64,000 nucleotides of DNA from NCBI GenBank assembly GCA_905221605.1, contig CAJNDS010002122.1, forward strand, positions 408,501 through 472,500. Reading direction: 5' to 3'. How positions within the stretch are numbered: position 1 is the stretch's first letter; every line of letters starts with the position of its first letter. The translations under genes were made by a program, and so were the position numbers. The stretch comes from Symbiodinium natans. Its lineage: Eukaryota > Sar > Dinophyceae > Suessiales > Symbiodiniaceae. The notes beneath the pieces were generated by a model. That model saw only the letters and a list, made by a program, of their open reading frames with translations, ran no database searches and had not been told where the DNA came from. Below are positions 36,897 to 48,544 of this stretch, piece after piece.

Positions 36897-36962
36897 TTCC
36901 TCAACAGCAACCCAGTCTCTGCAGCGATGTTCGTAACCACGATGGCCGGATCTGCGCCTGGG
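36897..36962 (-). CDS. Candidate exon downstream of a poly-C tract
   Basis: Minus frame CGDPGADPAIVVTNIAAETG and on. A poly-C run lies about 50 nt upstream on this strand (37013-37023 as G on plus), as expected for a polypyrimidine tract. A plus frame is also open, so strand is likely but not certain. Confidence 0.45.
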
Positions 36963-37379
36963 TCGCCACAAGAAAAACTTAAACTGTTGAATTGTCTTCA
37001 GTTTTTTTTCTTTGGGGGGGGGGGTTAAGGTTTATATAATGTAAGGCTGAGACGTTAGGGAGGCGCCTTAGGGTTTAGGGTTTAGGGATTAGGGTTTAGG
37101 GTTTAGGGTTTTAGGGTTTTAGGGTTTAGGGTTCAGGGTTTAGGGTTTGAGGGTTTTGGGTGTTGGGGCGGTTTAAGGTTTTAGGAATCTAGGGTCGAGG
37201 ATCGAACTGGTTCGAGTTGGGGTCTGGAGTTTAGGGGTTAGGGTTTAGGGTTTAGGGTTTCGGGTTGTCAGGCATGGGGCCTAGGGTACTGGGCCCTTGA
37301 AGCGTAGGCTCAGGGCGCTTTCATCAAACCCGAAACCGCTGCTAGTCTAGATGGGTTATGGCTCAGGGTCCCAAAGACA

Positions 37380-37526
37380 CTTGAAGGTTCATGGTACTAA
37401 CCATTTGTAACTGGGCTTATAACCCTACTTATAATTGGGATAACCCCTATAAGGCGCTTTAGGGGTATTATAAGTAAGGTTATAAGTACAGTCACAATTG
37501 GTTAGTAAGTACCATGAACCTTCAAG
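37380..37526. mobile_element. Foldback element, family B, copy 1
   Basis: 147 bp with ends CTTGAAGGTTCATGGTACT and AGTACCATGAACCTTCAAG (19 bp perfect) and inner paired blocks (AACTGGGCTTATAA). Related copies at 53872-53999 and 56157-56299, partial at 42345-42425. Confidence 0.85.
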
Positions 37527-37601
37527 CATGGTTAAGGGTTTCGGGTTTAGGGTCTAGGGTTCAGGGTTTCGCCTCCTTGAGGTAGCGTGATGGCGTAGTC
37601 G

Positions 37602-37920
37602 ATGGTGGCGCTTCCACTCAGCCTGCGATCAACGAAAGAGGACATAGAAAATGGCAAGTACGAGGAAGGTTGGTTTTACTTAAGCGACGGAAGGCCAGTG
37701 AGAATCGACTGGGACGTGAACACAACGTACAGCCTAAAATCGTTCCGGTACAGAACAACGCTGAGAACCAGATATGAAGAAGAGCAAATAGTCTGGGAAG
37801 AGATGGAGTTTTATGAGTGTGCCGAGGAGTGGAGAGAAAAGAGCACAATGGTCATAGTGCCAGAGATCGAACAGTCAGTGGTCGGCATGGGAAGCTCTAC
37901 CATTGACTCTAGCCAAGGCT
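37602..37920 (+). CDS. Plus-strand coding exon, unknown protein
   Basis: More than 100 uninterrupted codons starting MVALPLSLRSTKEDIENGKY, with GWFYLSDGRPVRIDWDVNTT and an acidic-aromatic block WEEMEFYECAEEW. The composition is that of a folded cytosolic protein, unlike the repeat-derived frames. The frame runs into TTTAGGG-type repeat at about 37920, so the end is probably a splice site before that. No family recognised. Confidence 0.65.
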
Positions 37921-38019
37921 TTGGGGTCTGGGGTTTAGGGTTTAGGGTTGAGGGTTGAGGGTTGAGGGTTTAGGGTTGAGGGTTGAAGGTTTACGGTATA
38001 GGGTTCACTAAACCCTCCA

Positions 38020-38175
38020 AGCCCCAAAGCCTAAACTCCAAGCCGTCGGGTTTAGTTTTGGGTTTAGGGTGTAGGGTTTGGGGCTTGGGGCTTGGGGCTT
38101 GGGGCTTGGGGCTTGGGGCTTGGGGCTTGGGGCTTGGGGCTTGGAGCTTAGGGCTTTGGGCTTTGGGGCTTAGGT
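38020..38175. repeat. GGCTTGG heptamer array
   Basis: Eight or more GGGGCTT units at 38085-38150 within degenerate repeats. A longer array of the same unit is at 56520-56785. Confidence 0.8.
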
Positions 38176-38689
38176 CGTAGGGCTTAGGCGTTACGGTTTA
38201 GGGCTGAGGAAACCCTACATCTTCAACCCTCAATCCCCACCTAAACCCTCAGCACTTGACCTGAGGACCTAAAGAACCCCAAGAAATCATCAGCTCTTTT
38301 CCCGAAGGCACCTTCACCCAAAAAGTCGTTACTTTGGGAACGACTTCTTAGTTCTGGGTTGTTTGAGTTCCCAAGAATAGGCCCTATAAGCCCTAAACCT
38401 AAAACCCAGGAATCCTAGCCCTGCCCGAAACCCTTAAACCCTGCAACCCTACAATCCTACAGCCCTAAACCCCAAACCCGAAAAGTCCGGCAACTGTGCA
38501 CCCGAAGGGCAGAAAGCTCACGCTTTTCACCCTTGGGGGTCCCCAACCCTAAACCCTGAAAACCTCTAAACACTGAAAACCTCTAAGTCCAGAGAACATC
38601 TAAACCCTGAAAACCTCTGAACCCTGAAAACCTCTGAACCCTAAACCCTAAACCCTAAACCCTAAACCCTAAACCCTAAACCCTCAACG

Positions 38690-38746
38690 CAAAGAGCGCG
38701 CTGGCGCCTACGCTCTTCGTCTTCCGCTAGCCGGCGAGCAGCACAC
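38690..38746 (-). CDS. Candidate exon, charged
   Basis: After CGCCCAG|G the minus strand reads CAARRLAEDEERRRQRAL. Helical and charged. Short. Confidence 0.45.
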
Positions 38747-38979
38747 CTGGGCGGAAGGTTCGAGCTTGACCCGAAACACTCTAGGCTTCAAAACCTATGC
38801 CCTAAACCCTATAGGTTTTCAACCCTAAACCCTGAACCCTCAAGTAAATCCCCACCCCCTACCCCCACACCCTAAACCCTAAACCCTAAACCCTAAACCC
38901 TAAACCCTATACCCTATACCCTATACCCTATACCCTATACCCTATACCCTATACCCAAAACTTAACCCCCCGGCCTCAC

Positions 38980-39054
38980 AGAGACCACCTCCACCAGTGA
39001 GGCGTTCACGTCCGCGGCAGTGGCGATGCCCTGGGCCAGGTCGTCCCAAGCAGC
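38980..39054 (-). CDS. Candidate exon with clear splice ends
   Basis: Exactly 25 codons (AAWDDLAQGIATAADVNASL and on) between GAGAG|G acceptor and TCT|GTGAGG donor. Confidence 0.65.
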
Positions 39055-39357
39055 CTCTCAAGCTTTGGGTTTAGGGATTAGGGTTTAGGGTTTAGGGCTT
39101 AGGGTTTAGGGTTTAGGGCTTAGGGTTTAGGGTTTAGGGTTTCGGGGTTAGGGTTTAGGGCTTAGGGCTTAGGGCTGAGGGCTTCGGGCTGAGGGATCAG
39201 GCTGTTGGGTCTCAGCGGGCTCAGGGCTGCGGGATTTCAGGTTGAGGGTTTGGGGTTTAGGGTTTAGGGTTTAGGGTTTAGGGTGTAGGGTTTAGGGCAC
39301 GAGCCGGACCATCCCCGCAGCACCAAGCCATTCGTCCTAGGGCATCTGGGGTTTAGG

Positions 39358-39535
39358 GTTCTTCGGGTTCTTCGGGTTCTTCGGGTTCTTAGGGTTCCTA
39401 GGGTTCTTAGGGTTCTTAGGGTTCCTAGGGTTCTTAGGGTTCTTCGGGTTCTTCGGGTTCTTCGGGTTCTTAGGGTTCTTAGGGTTCTTAGGGTTCTTAG
39501 GGTTCTTAGGGTTCTTCGGGTTCTTCGGGTTATTG
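39358..39535. repeat. TTCTTMGGG nonamer array
   Basis: About 20 units of GTTCTTCGG/GTTCTTAGG. Because the unit is 9 nt the minus frame reads a long NPK repeat, which I regard as a by-product. Confidence 0.85.
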
Positions 39536-39889
39536 GGTTGTTTGGGGTTAAGGCGAATAGGGCGATTAGGGCGTGTAGGCCGAGTAGGGCATTGAGGTTT
39601 CAGAGGTTGGGGCTTCAAAAAGCTTGGGGAGAACCAAACCCTAAACCCTAAACCCTAGACCCAAACGGACTCCGCGGCCACTTGCATTAGAAGAATAGGG
39701 CTTTTGGGTGCAAAGTTGATGTATATCGGATTCTAAAGAACATGACAACTAAACCCTAAACCCTAGAACCTTGAGAAGCCCTACACCCCAACACCCTAAG
39801 CCGCAAACCCTAAACCCCAAACCCCAAACCCTAAACCCTAAACCTCATAAGCCCCAAACCCCTAACCTAAGGTACATGGATCCTTTGTG

Positions 39890-39990
39890 GTGCCCCCTTT
39901 AAGGAGCGCCTGGCTGCCGGAAAGGTTGGCGCAGTCGCTCACCGTAAGATCTATCTCCTTAGGCACGCGAGGGGGCACATGGAGTTCAGG
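39890..39990 (+). CDS. Weak candidate plus-strand exon
   Basis: Plus frame KERLAAGKVGAVAHRKIYLL then RHARGHMEF. The RHxRG-like string recalls histidine phosphatases, but it is too short to assign and has no clear splice ends. Confidence 0.25.
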
Positions 39991-40259
39991 GGTCAAAGGG
40001 GTGTTAGGGTTCAGGGGTTGAAGGGTTGAGGGGTTGGGGGTTCAGCCTAAACCCTAAAACCTAAAACCCTAAACCCCAAAAACCTTAACCCTACAAACCC
40101 TATAAACCCTCTAAACCCTATAAACCCCAAGCCCTAAACCCCAAACTCTAAGCTACTTAGGCCTTAGGATGCTTCGCATGCAATGCAAACCCTAAACCCT
40201 AAACCCTAAACCCTGAACCCTGAACCCTAAACCCTAAACCCTAAACCCTAAACCCTAAC

Positions 40260-40325
40260 CAAAGCGTCCCCACGGAGGATGTCCGGTGGCATAGTTGTGG
40301 TAGTCGTCGTTGAGGCACGAACCAC
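40260..40325 (-). CDS. Candidate exon, repeat-derived donor
   Basis: CTACAG|G acceptor, then GSCLNDDYHNYATGHPPWGR and TTTG|GTTAGGG donor provided by the adjoining array. Confidence 0.6.
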
Positions 40326-40688
40326 CTGTAGGAGCCGCCGTATCCAGACTTAGGGTTTAAGGTTTAGGGTTTAGGGTTTAGGGTTTAGGGTTTAGGGTTT
40401 AGAGTTTAGGGTTTAGGGTTTAGGGTTGCTTGAGGGTTCTCGGCATCATTACAAGGTCGTTTACAACTAGGTTTTAGGTGGGGTGCCTTAAAAGGGGACT
40501 TCCGTCATAGGCATAGATGGGCTCAGGGCTTAGGGCTTCGGACTATAATATGGGCTGCCTGGAAACCTCTCACCTCCAAAGACCCTAAACCCTAAATGAA
40601 CCCTAAACCCTAAACCCTAAACCCTAAACCCTGAACCCTGAAACCCTAAACCCTAAGCCCTAAACCTTAAACCCCTTCTATGCCGTGC

Positions 40689-40778
40689 CTGTAGCTCGTA
40701 GACGCTCCGAACTTGGTCGCTCGCCGCCGAGACGGCTTGGACGAGGATGGTGGTGATCGCCGGTCTCAGAGGGGCTTT
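40689..40778 (-). CDS. Candidate exon, helical
   Basis: Minus frame KAPLRPAITTILVQAVSAAS, then DQVRSVYELQ, ending CTACAG|GCACGG, a GC-type donor. Flanked by TTTAGGG on the right. Confidence 0.55.
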
Positions 40779-40787
40779 CCGTGGGTT

Positions 40788-41065
40788 TAGGGTTTAGGGT
40801 TTAGGGTTTAGGGTTTAGGGTTTAGGGTTTAGGGGTTAGGGTTTAGGGTTTAGGGTTTAGGGTTTAGGGTTTAGGGTTTAGGGTTTAGGGTTTAGGGTTT
40901 AGGGTTTAGGATTTAGGGTTTAGGGTTTAGGGCAGCGTGAACCCGAACCCTAGCCCTAAACCCTTGCCATAAACCCTAAACCCTAAACCCTAAACCCTAA
41001 ACCCTAAACCCTAAACCCTAAACCCTAAACCCTAAACCCTAAACCCTAAACCCTAAACCCTAAAC
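40788..41065. repeat. Opposed TTTAGGG and CCCTAAA arrays
   Basis: TTTAGGG about 20 units (40788-40935) and CCCTAAA about 13 units (40975-41065) face each other across 40 bp. Confidence 0.95.
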
Positions 41066-41360
41066 TCCCAACCCTAACCGCAAGCCATTAAACCTCAGCC
41101 AAGGGGCTCAACGGGAATCCCCAGCTCTTGCGACGTGCCGCTGGAGTCCTCCGAATTTCGGTCTGTAGGAACTCAGGGTTTAGGGTTTAGGGTTTAGGGT
41201 TTAGAGTTTAGGGTTTAGGGTTTTTAGGGTTTTCGGGGTTTTCGGGGTTTGGGATGCTAAACTCTAAACCCTGCAACCTAAAGCCTAAAAAACCCTAGAA
41301 ATTCTATAGTCTATAACCCAAAACCTGACAACCCTAAACCCAGAGTTAGGGTGGGATACT

Positions 41361-41467
41361 CCCCCTGGTTCTTAGTAGGGAATGAGGGAATTAGGGCCCT
41401 ATATATACCCTTTAAAGGGTATATATAGGGCCCTCATTTCCTCATTCCTTACCAAGAACCAGGGGGG
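41361..41467. repeat. 107-bp near-perfect palindrome
   Basis: Arms 41361-41413 and 41414-41467 pair almost throughout (CCCCCTGGTTCTTAGTAGG outermost; GGGCCCTATATATACCCTTT at the centre) with no loop. Possibly a foldback transposon or a cruciform-forming site. Outside it is CCCTAAA repeat. Confidence 0.9.
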
Positions 41468-41576
41468 GTCAGGGTAAACCCTAAACCCTGAATCACTGAA
41501 TCTGAACTGTCTGAACTTCCCACAGCCTAAACCCTAAACCCTAAACCCTAAACCCTAAACCCTAAACCCTAAACAC

Positions 41577-41671
41577 CAAAGCACGGCAGCACTCGACCCT
41601 GGCCGGCCTTCCCCAAAACCAGTCGCTCTAGCATTGGCCAGGTCCCGCTCCAATCGGATTTTTTCCGCCCC
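41577..41671 (-). CDS. Candidate exon, helical
   Basis: CTGGAG|G acceptor, then GAEKIRLERDLANARATGFG and on, ending CTTTG|GTGTTTAGGG. Probably the same gene as the next exon upstream. Confidence 0.6.
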
Positions 41672-41764
41672 CTCCAGAAAGAGCAACCCTAAACCCTAAA
41701 CCCTGAACCCTAAACCCTAAACCCTAAACCCTAAACCCTAAACCCTAAACCCTAAACCCTAAAC

Positions 41765-41911
41765 CGCTGGTTCTCCAAAGTCTGGATCTTCATCTCCTCG
41801 TCGGCCTTGCAGTCTGCGAAGTCCTTCTCCGCACGGTGCACCAGGTTCTGCTTCTCAACCAGGTGCTGAGCTTGCTGCTGCGTTGCATCATTCAACTTTT
41901 CCAAGCAAGCC
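41765..41911 (-). CDS. Coiled-coil exon, strong candidate
   Basis: About 49 codons (ACLEKLNDATQQQAQHLVEK, then NLVHRAEKDFADCKADEEMK) of textbook coiled coil. Acceptor GCAAG|G; donor CAGCG|GTTTAGGG, the GT coming from the first telomere-like unit. TTTAGGG arrays (coding sense) lie directly on both sides, so both flanking introns appear to begin or end in repeat. Confidence 0.75.
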
Positions 41912-41924
41912 CTTGCTGCCCTAA

Positions 41925-42335
41925 ACCCTAAACCCTAAACCCTAAACCCTAAACCCTAAACCCTAAACCCTAAACCCTAAACCCTAAACCCTAAACCCTA
42001 AACCCTAAACCCTAAACCCTAAACCCAGAGTCAGGGTGGGATACGATGGAATCCCATGAGGGTTTGGGTCGACAGAATGTTTAAACAAAATTGACCAGGG
42101 ATCTCAGGAGCTCTACTTGGAGGTTCAGGGCACTTAGTAACCTACTACAGGAATTGGGGTTTTGGGTTAGGGTTTAGGGTTTAGGGTTTAGGGTTTAGGG
42201 TTTAGGGTTTAGGGTTTAGGGTTTAGGGTTTAGGGTTTAGGGTTTAGGGTTTAGGCTTTTTGTTTTTAGGGTTTAAGGTTTAGGGTTTAGGGTTTAGGGT
42301 TTAGGGTTTAGGGTTTAGGGTTTAGGGTTTAGGGA
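41925..42335. repeat. CCCTAAA array then TTTAGGG array
   Basis: About 14 CCCTAAA units (41925-42025) and about 22 TTTAGGG units (42165-42335) separated by unique DNA without a gene. Confidence 0.95.
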
Positions 42336-42344
42336 TGTAACCCA

Positions 42345-42425
42345 ATTATAACTGTACTTATTACACTTATAAGCCCCTTAAGTGCCCCAATATGGTCATA
42401 AGTACAGTGATAAGTACAGTTATAA
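42345..42425. repeat. Family B element, partial
   Basis: Shares AACTGTACTTAT, CCCCTTAAGTGCCC and AAGTACAGTTATAA with the middle of the family B copies, but lacks the outer ends. Confidence 0.6.
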
Positions 42426-42744
42426 AGGGGTCGGACGAATTACTAATAGTATTTTTAGGGTCCCTTTACAAGTATACTACAATAACCACCGAAACCCCAT
42501 TCTAATCATTAAGGCCCCTTTATTGCGGGGAGTTCTCTCGATTGTCTTGGGATTTAGGGTTGGAGTCTAGGGTCTAGAGTCTAGAGGTTTAGGGTTTAGG
42601 GTTTAGGGGCTTCCCTAAACCCTAAGCCCTTAACCCTTAAACCCTAAATCCTCAAACCCTGAATCCTCAACCCTAAAACCCTTAACCCTAAAACTTTAAG
42701 CCCTAGGGTCTACAATGGCCACCCTAAACCCTAAACCCTAACCC

Positions 42745-42848
42745 CTACACCGCGAGGGATTCAGAGTTCTTGGGGTCACCACTCTCCTGGCCATCGACGA
42801 CCACTCGGGACGTGGCAAAGGAAGGCGCCTCGACCAGCACACTCACAC
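42745..42848 (-). CDS. Candidate terminal exon
   Basis: Minus frame VSVLVEAPSFATSRVVVDGQ and on to SESLAV with TAG at 42745-42747. The Val-rich beta pattern resembles the exons at 38980 and 53058. A plus frame is open too. Confidence 0.45.
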
Positions 42849-43101
42849 GTTGGTTTGGGGTTTAGGGTTTAGGGCTTAGGGCTTAGGGATTAGGGTTTAG
42901 GGTTTAGGGCTTAGGGCTTAGGGCTTAGGGCTTAGGGCTTAGGGTTTAGGGCTTAGGGCTTAGGGTTTCGGGCTTAGGGCTTAGGGTTTAGGGTTTCGGG
43001 CTTAGGGCTCAGGATTTTGGGTTGTGGATTTGGGTTGAGGGTGTCGTGTTTGGGGTTCTTGGTTGAGGGTGTGGCTTTCAGGTTGAGGGCTGAGGGTTTA
43101 G

Positions 43102-43176
43102 GGCGACGTTCCCCCGGAAGAACAGGGTAGGCTTCTTGGTTCGGTAGGCAAAGTAGCTCATGAAGGAAATCTTCAC
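43102..43176 (-). CDS. Candidate exon, 25 codons
   Basis: After TTGTTTAG|G the minus strand reads VKISFMSYFAYRTKKPTLFF, then RGNVA at the repeat. The acceptor is good and the donor unclear. Confidence 0.6.
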
Positions 43177-43429
43177 CTAAACAAGTGCGATATAAGGGCA
43201 CTCGGCGTCTTGAAAACCAGACACAAAGAGTAAAGGGCTTCTAAGTTTAAGGTATCATAAACCCTAAACCCTAAACCCTAAACCCTAAACTCCCAAGCCC
43301 TAAGCCTCAACCCTACTCGCAGGGATCGGAGGGAGGTTTGCCCTAAACCATGAACCCTGAACCCTAAAAGAGCTTCCAAGTAGGGGGCACTAAGAAGGAT
43401 CGCCCTAGTATGGGGCCTGCATCGTACCT

Positions 43430-43800
43430 AGGGTTTAGGGTTTAGGGCTTAGGGTTTAGGGTTTAGGGTTTAGGGTTTAGGGTTTAGGGTTTAGGGTTTA
43501 GGGTTTAGGGTTTAGGGTTTAGGGTTTAGGGTTTAGGGTTAGGTACTTCGTCGCCCGCTACGCCAAGTAAGCTCTAAACTAGCAGCTCCTGGCAGGCCGC
43601 TGCCTAAATAAACCCTAAACCCTAAACCCTAAACCCTAAACCCTAAACCCTAAACCCTAAACCCTAAACCCTAAACCCTAAACCCTAAACCCTAAACCCT
43701 AAACCCTAAACCCTAAACCCTAAACCCTAAACCCTAAACCCTAAACCCTAAACCCTAAACCCTAAACCCTAAACCCTAAACCCTAAACCCTAAACCCGAA
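43430..43800. repeat. TTTAGGG then CCCTAAA arrays
   Basis: About 15 TTTAGGG units (43430-43540) and 26 nearly perfect CCCTAAA units (43613-43796), with 70 bp of unique DNA between. Confidence 0.95.
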
Positions 43801-45258
43801 CCCGACACATGGTCGGCTGACTAGCTTGAAGGACTGTGCAAGAGCAGAGGCGTGTTGACTTCAGAAGGAACCCCACCAGGGAGGAAACCCCCATAGTGCA
43901 TTCAGGGAATTTAGGGTACGTAGGGTGACCCTACACCCTACACCCCCACAAACCCTAAACCCTAAACCCTGCACCCTGAGGACAAAGGGGAATCAAGGGA
44001 TCCTTGTGTAACACGCTTAGAGTCAAGGGTTCAGGGTTCAGGGTTCAGGGGCCAAGGCGCCGTGGCAACTTGAATTTTGCCTGAGGCGACCGTTCGCTTC
44101 AGGCTTCAGGGTTTAGGTAGGGTTTAGGATTTACGGCTTCGGGTTTAGAATTGGGGTTTCGGGCTTAGGGTTTAGGGATTAGGGTTTAGGGTTCAGGGTG
44201 TAGGGCTTAGAATTGGGGTTTAGGGCTTTGGGTTTCAGAGTATTGGAGTAAGAACAAAACGTAACCAGGCTGGAGCGCTGGCACTTGCACCTCTTCCCAA
44301 ACCGCAAACCCAAAGTCCTTTATTCTTGAACCTCCTTGACCACTCAAGACTTAATACAAAAAAACCTGACGTAAACCCTAAATCATCAATTCCCTATCCC
44401 CTGAACCCCTGAACGAGCGAGAGTAGGTACCACTCTCCTTGAAGCCTTGTGAGATTCCGACCTACGACCCGTTTCAACCCGAAAAAGGCAAACCTAAAAC
44501 CCCAAACCCTAAGCCCTGAGCTAACTTCGCGTGTTCCAGGGAATGATTTAGGCTTTTGGGCTTTAGGGCCTTTTGGTTTAGAGTTTAGGGCCTAGGGTTG
44601 CAAGCATAGGCACTACCACAAAGGCTAGAAGAGGACAGGGAACTTGTGATATGATCTTAGGGATCTAAATCTCATCGGGCTTTAGGGTCGAGTTACCCTT
44701 ACCATAGGGTCCCCCAAACCTGCCCTCTCTCCCCCCCCCCCCCCCCCACCGACCCCAAAAGGCATACTCCCGAGAATCTAAGACATCAAAGCCGCAAAGA
44801 GGGAAGATTTGGAGGTTTGCCCTAAACCCTAAACCCTAAACCCTATAAACCCTAAACCCTCCACCCCAAGGGGCTCCAGGGTTTGGGGTTTGAAGGTTTT
44901 CTTGGAAGCCCTTCTGCCCTCAGTAAGTAGGGATAGGAAGGTGGGTTGTGAGGATTTTTGAAGGGTTTCTAGGGACACTAAGCCCTGCTTTGGAGTAGAC
45001 GCTGGAAAAAAAGTACATACTTTTTAGGTATAAGTAGCTACAATAAGAACCCAGAACCCAACAAAAGTACTATACTCCACTAAACCCTCAACCCTCAACC
45101 CTCAACCCCCAACCATCAACCCTCAACCCTCAACCCTCCTAAACCCTAAACCCAGTAAGGAGACTTCCGGAGTCAAAAGAGCTTCCAAGTAGGGGCTGCT
45201 TGAGGCTCGAGGGAACCCGGACCTTCAGGCGTGGGGTTTAGGGGAAAGGGTTTAGGGT

Positions 45259-45311
<53 letters not shown>
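43800..45311. other. Host repeats and unique DNA, no supported gene
   Basis: Scattered degenerate units, a poly-C run at 44728-44747 and short CCCTCAA arrays. I found no segment with both open frame and splice-like ends. Confidence 0.5.
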
Positions 45312-45380
45312 GATGTGTTCCGCCCGCGCGGCTGATGGCGAACGGAAGCGTGACGTTGTAGACCACTGTGAACTCGTTTC
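45312..45380 (-). CDS. Candidate exon, beta-type extracellular
   Basis: CAGCAG|G acceptor, then NEFTVVYNVTLPFAISRAGG. Alternating hydrophobic pattern of a secreted beta domain, similar to the exons at 5337 and 34956. Confidence 0.6.
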
Positions 45381-45690
45381 CTGCTGCCGGGAATCGGCTG
45401 AAGACTTACCAGAAACCCTAAACCCTTAATTACACAAGACTGCGGGCACGATTTGCAAACAGGCGTTGGGTTGTGTATGTTGGGATCTCTCACACACAAC
45501 AGGACAGGGGTCACGAATTGCTGCAGGCATCGGGTTGTGTACGCATGACATCACACACAAGGCAGGGGGTACGATTTTGCTACAGGCGTAGGGTTCTGTA
45601 AGTTGTTACATCAGATAAAGCGCCGGGTTTCACACAACGCATGGCATGTGCCTTGTTGCGGACATTGGGTTACGCGTGCTGTGTTCTCAC

Positions 45691-45715
45691 ACACACACAC
45701 ACACACACACATACA
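45691..45715. repeat. CA microsatellite
   Basis: (CA)n of about 12 units within a stretch of ACACAAGRCAGGG short repeats (45430-45730). Confidence 0.85.
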
Positions 45716-45816
45716 AGACAGGGGGGTACGAGCTGTTACGGGTATTGGGATGCATGTGACTAAAACCTAAACCCTAAACCCTAAACCCTAAACCCTAAAC
45801 CCTAAACCCTAAAGGG

Positions 45817-45891
45817 CGCCTGGAAGAGCGAGGTTAAGCATGTCGTCGTCGCCTCAAGCAGCTGGCCGTTGACGGCTGCGGAGTTCAGGCT
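45817..45891 (-). CDS. Candidate exon
   Basis: Minus frame NSAAVNGQLLEATTTCLTSL and on, bordered by a CCCTAAA array on the left. The acceptor is not AG|G. Confidence 0.4.
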
Positions 45892-46866
45892 TTCGGGTTT
45901 AGGGTTTAGGGTTCAGCGTTTAGTCATTAGTGTTAGGAATTCGAGCAGCAGAAGCCTGAACCCCAAGTCAGGCTAGTTGTTCTGGGGTTGCGGGGGCTGC
46001 AATAACCCTCTGAACCCATGAGCCCTATAACCTCCAACACAAACCATTTGCCGTAAGCCGCGGCTTTGGCCCGATTTAGGGTTTAGGGTTAGGGTTTAGG
46101 GTTCAGGGTTCAGGGTTTAGCGGAAGCCGAAACCTACAGCTTGAAGGGTAGACTTAACTAACATGAAGACTGAGCTTTGTTTCGGGGCTTTAGGGAGGTG
46201 AGTTCTCGAAGGCCTAACGCGATGCACTGCAACATCTACTACAGTTCTACTACTAAGTGCTTAAGAACCCCGCAAAATGAAAAAGAATATTCTTCCTGAT
46301 TAAGGGTAATATGGGATTATTGTTTTTTTAAATATTCTTTTGGGGTTCTTAGGCGAAAAGAATATTTGAGAATATTAGGGGGTCACTCGGGATGAAGATA
46401 GGGGGTCATTCGAGATGAAGATGATTAGGGAGTCACTCGGGATGAAGGTGAGGATGATATTCGGATGGTTGCTACCCGAAACCCCAAACCCCAAACCCTA
46501 AACCCTAAACCCTAGACCCTACGGGGTCTCGGGTCTCCCAGGATTTGGACCCCGGATCCAGGCTCCACCCGAAAACCGAGCCTTAACACCCTAAATCTCA
46601 ACCTCTAAACTCTGGACCCTAAACCCGACCCACACCAAAAAGGGCCCAGGGTCCAGGATTTGGGGTTTAAGGTTGGGGTTTAGGTTTTCGGGTTTAGTGT
46701 TTGGGGTTTAGGGTTTAGGGTTTTGAGGTACCCTAGTAACACTTATTGACTACACCCGAAACCTTACAAGGGCCGACCGGAAACTTCAGAACCCTGCACC
46801 CTCTCGTCAAACCTCTCAACCCCTAAACCCTAACCCTAAACCCTAAACCCTAAACCCTAAACCCTA

Positions 46867-46943
46867 AACCCTAAACTCTCTGCTTGCATCGAGTCGCCAA
46901 AACCATACTCCACGGCGAAGTTTGGAGTCCTCCGGCGGAGGGT
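46867..46943 (-). CDS. Candidate exon, repeat-derived donor
   Basis: Minus frame TPNFAVEYGFGDSMQAES ends GCAGAGA|GTTTAGGG. The other two frames are also open in part, so support is moderate. Confidence 0.4.
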
Positions 46944-46949
46944 TCAGGG

Positions 46950-48540
46950 TCTAGGGTTGAGGGTTTAAGGTTTTGGGTTTAGGGTTTGGGGTTTAGGGTT
47001 TAGGGTTTAGGGTTTAGGGTTTAGAGTTTAGGATTTAGGGTTTAGAGTTCCGGGTGTGGGGTTAAGGGTTTAGGGGCTACGGTTTGGGGGCTGGGGTTTA
47101 GGGTACTCGGTTTAGGGTTTGGCTGGACGCTTGCGCGGACCTGCCAACAAAACATTGCCAAAACTCCCCAACAAAAAACTGATTAAGTTGGAGGGGTCCT
47201 TGCCATTTTAGTGGCACCACCCAGCCCATACCCTAGGATAAAATCTATCTTAAGATCCCAGCCCCAATGCCCCTAAACCCTAAACCCTAAACCCTGAACC
47301 CTTAACCCTTAACCCTAGACCCTAAACCCTAAACCCTAAACCCAAAGAACCCGACCTAGGTTTCCATGCTTACAACTATCTGAGTGCCATACGCCTGACT
47401 AGGCAAGGGGGGTCTTGAAGAATCTTTTGGGTTAAGGGTTTAGGGTTTAGGGTTTTGGGTTAGGGGTTTTGGGTTAAGGGTTGCAAACCCTGAGTTTCTA
47501 CGCTGTGACCCCGAGGTATTTCAGAGCTACTCCGACGTGTTTCCAGCTACCCAAGACCACACCCGAGCAAACTCAAGGACACACCCGCGCGAACTCAAGG
47601 ACTCACCTGCGCGAACTAGGACACATTCGGATTCGCGCGAACTCAAGTCAACATCCCCACCAAAATCGCACCATCCACCCCCCCCCCCCAAAAAAAAAAA
47701 AAAAAAAACTCCACCGATTTTGCCACCTCCTTCACCAACCCTTACGAACTGCACCCCAACAGCACCGTTCCAGAACCCTCTTCCATCAAAGCCCCGCACA
47801 CTTGCCCCCCGTCAGCAACCATTGATCCACCGCCGCCGAGCGGCAAAGTGGGCGTCTCTGCGGAGGGTACAGCGTACTCTGCAGCGCGCACTTCCTCCGG
47901 TTTCGGAGCTTTGTGAGGGACCCTGAACCCGAAGCCCTAAACCCCAAACCCTAGGGTTTAGGGCTTAGGGTTTAGGGCTTAGGAACCATGACCCGCTCCC
48001 TAAACTGCAAACTTGCCCGCTTGTCTTTGTTCTGGCTGTGGTCCCTTTTGCGGCACCAGACTATCCCCAGAAGGGGTACACAAGTTAGTTTAGGTTTCGG
48101 GTGCAGGGGTTTTGGGGCGCTGCTGGTTGATTCGGTCTCTGGTGTCTTATGTCGACCGAAGCTCCCTTTGTGCCAAGCGGGCAGCACCCTACACCCTACG
48201 TCTTAAACCCTAAACATTGGAACCGCCTAAACTCCCAAAGCCTAAACCCCTAAATCCATCAATCTTAAACCCTGGGTTCCACAGCAACTTAAGAAACGAA
48301 GGCGCCCCCTTGTCTTGAATCTGCTTGCAAAAGGGATCCTCACCCCACAATGCGAATCGCCACAGAACCTCGAAAAGAAAACAAACAACACTAAGCCAAA
48401 ACAAACAAACTTCCGCTCCTGAAAAAGAACACCTATAAACAAAAATGGACAGTACGAAACAAACTGAAAAGAAGCCTAACATACCAACAGTACAACTGCC
48501 TACGCCCCTACGCCCTAAACCCTAAACCCTAAACCCTAAA
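46950..48540. other. Host repeats; overlapping frames without support
   Basis: Telomere-like repeats with a C/A homopolymer block (47681-47708). 47480-47925 and 47985-48205 have overlapping open frames on both strands of low complexity; I cannot support a gene. Confidence 0.45.
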
Positions 48541-48544
48541 CCAC

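Noticed and set aside
39337-39618. Asn-Pro-Lys repeat protein
   Set aside because: Arises from a 9-nt tandem repeat whose unit length happens to keep the frame open; no unique coding sequence is attached.
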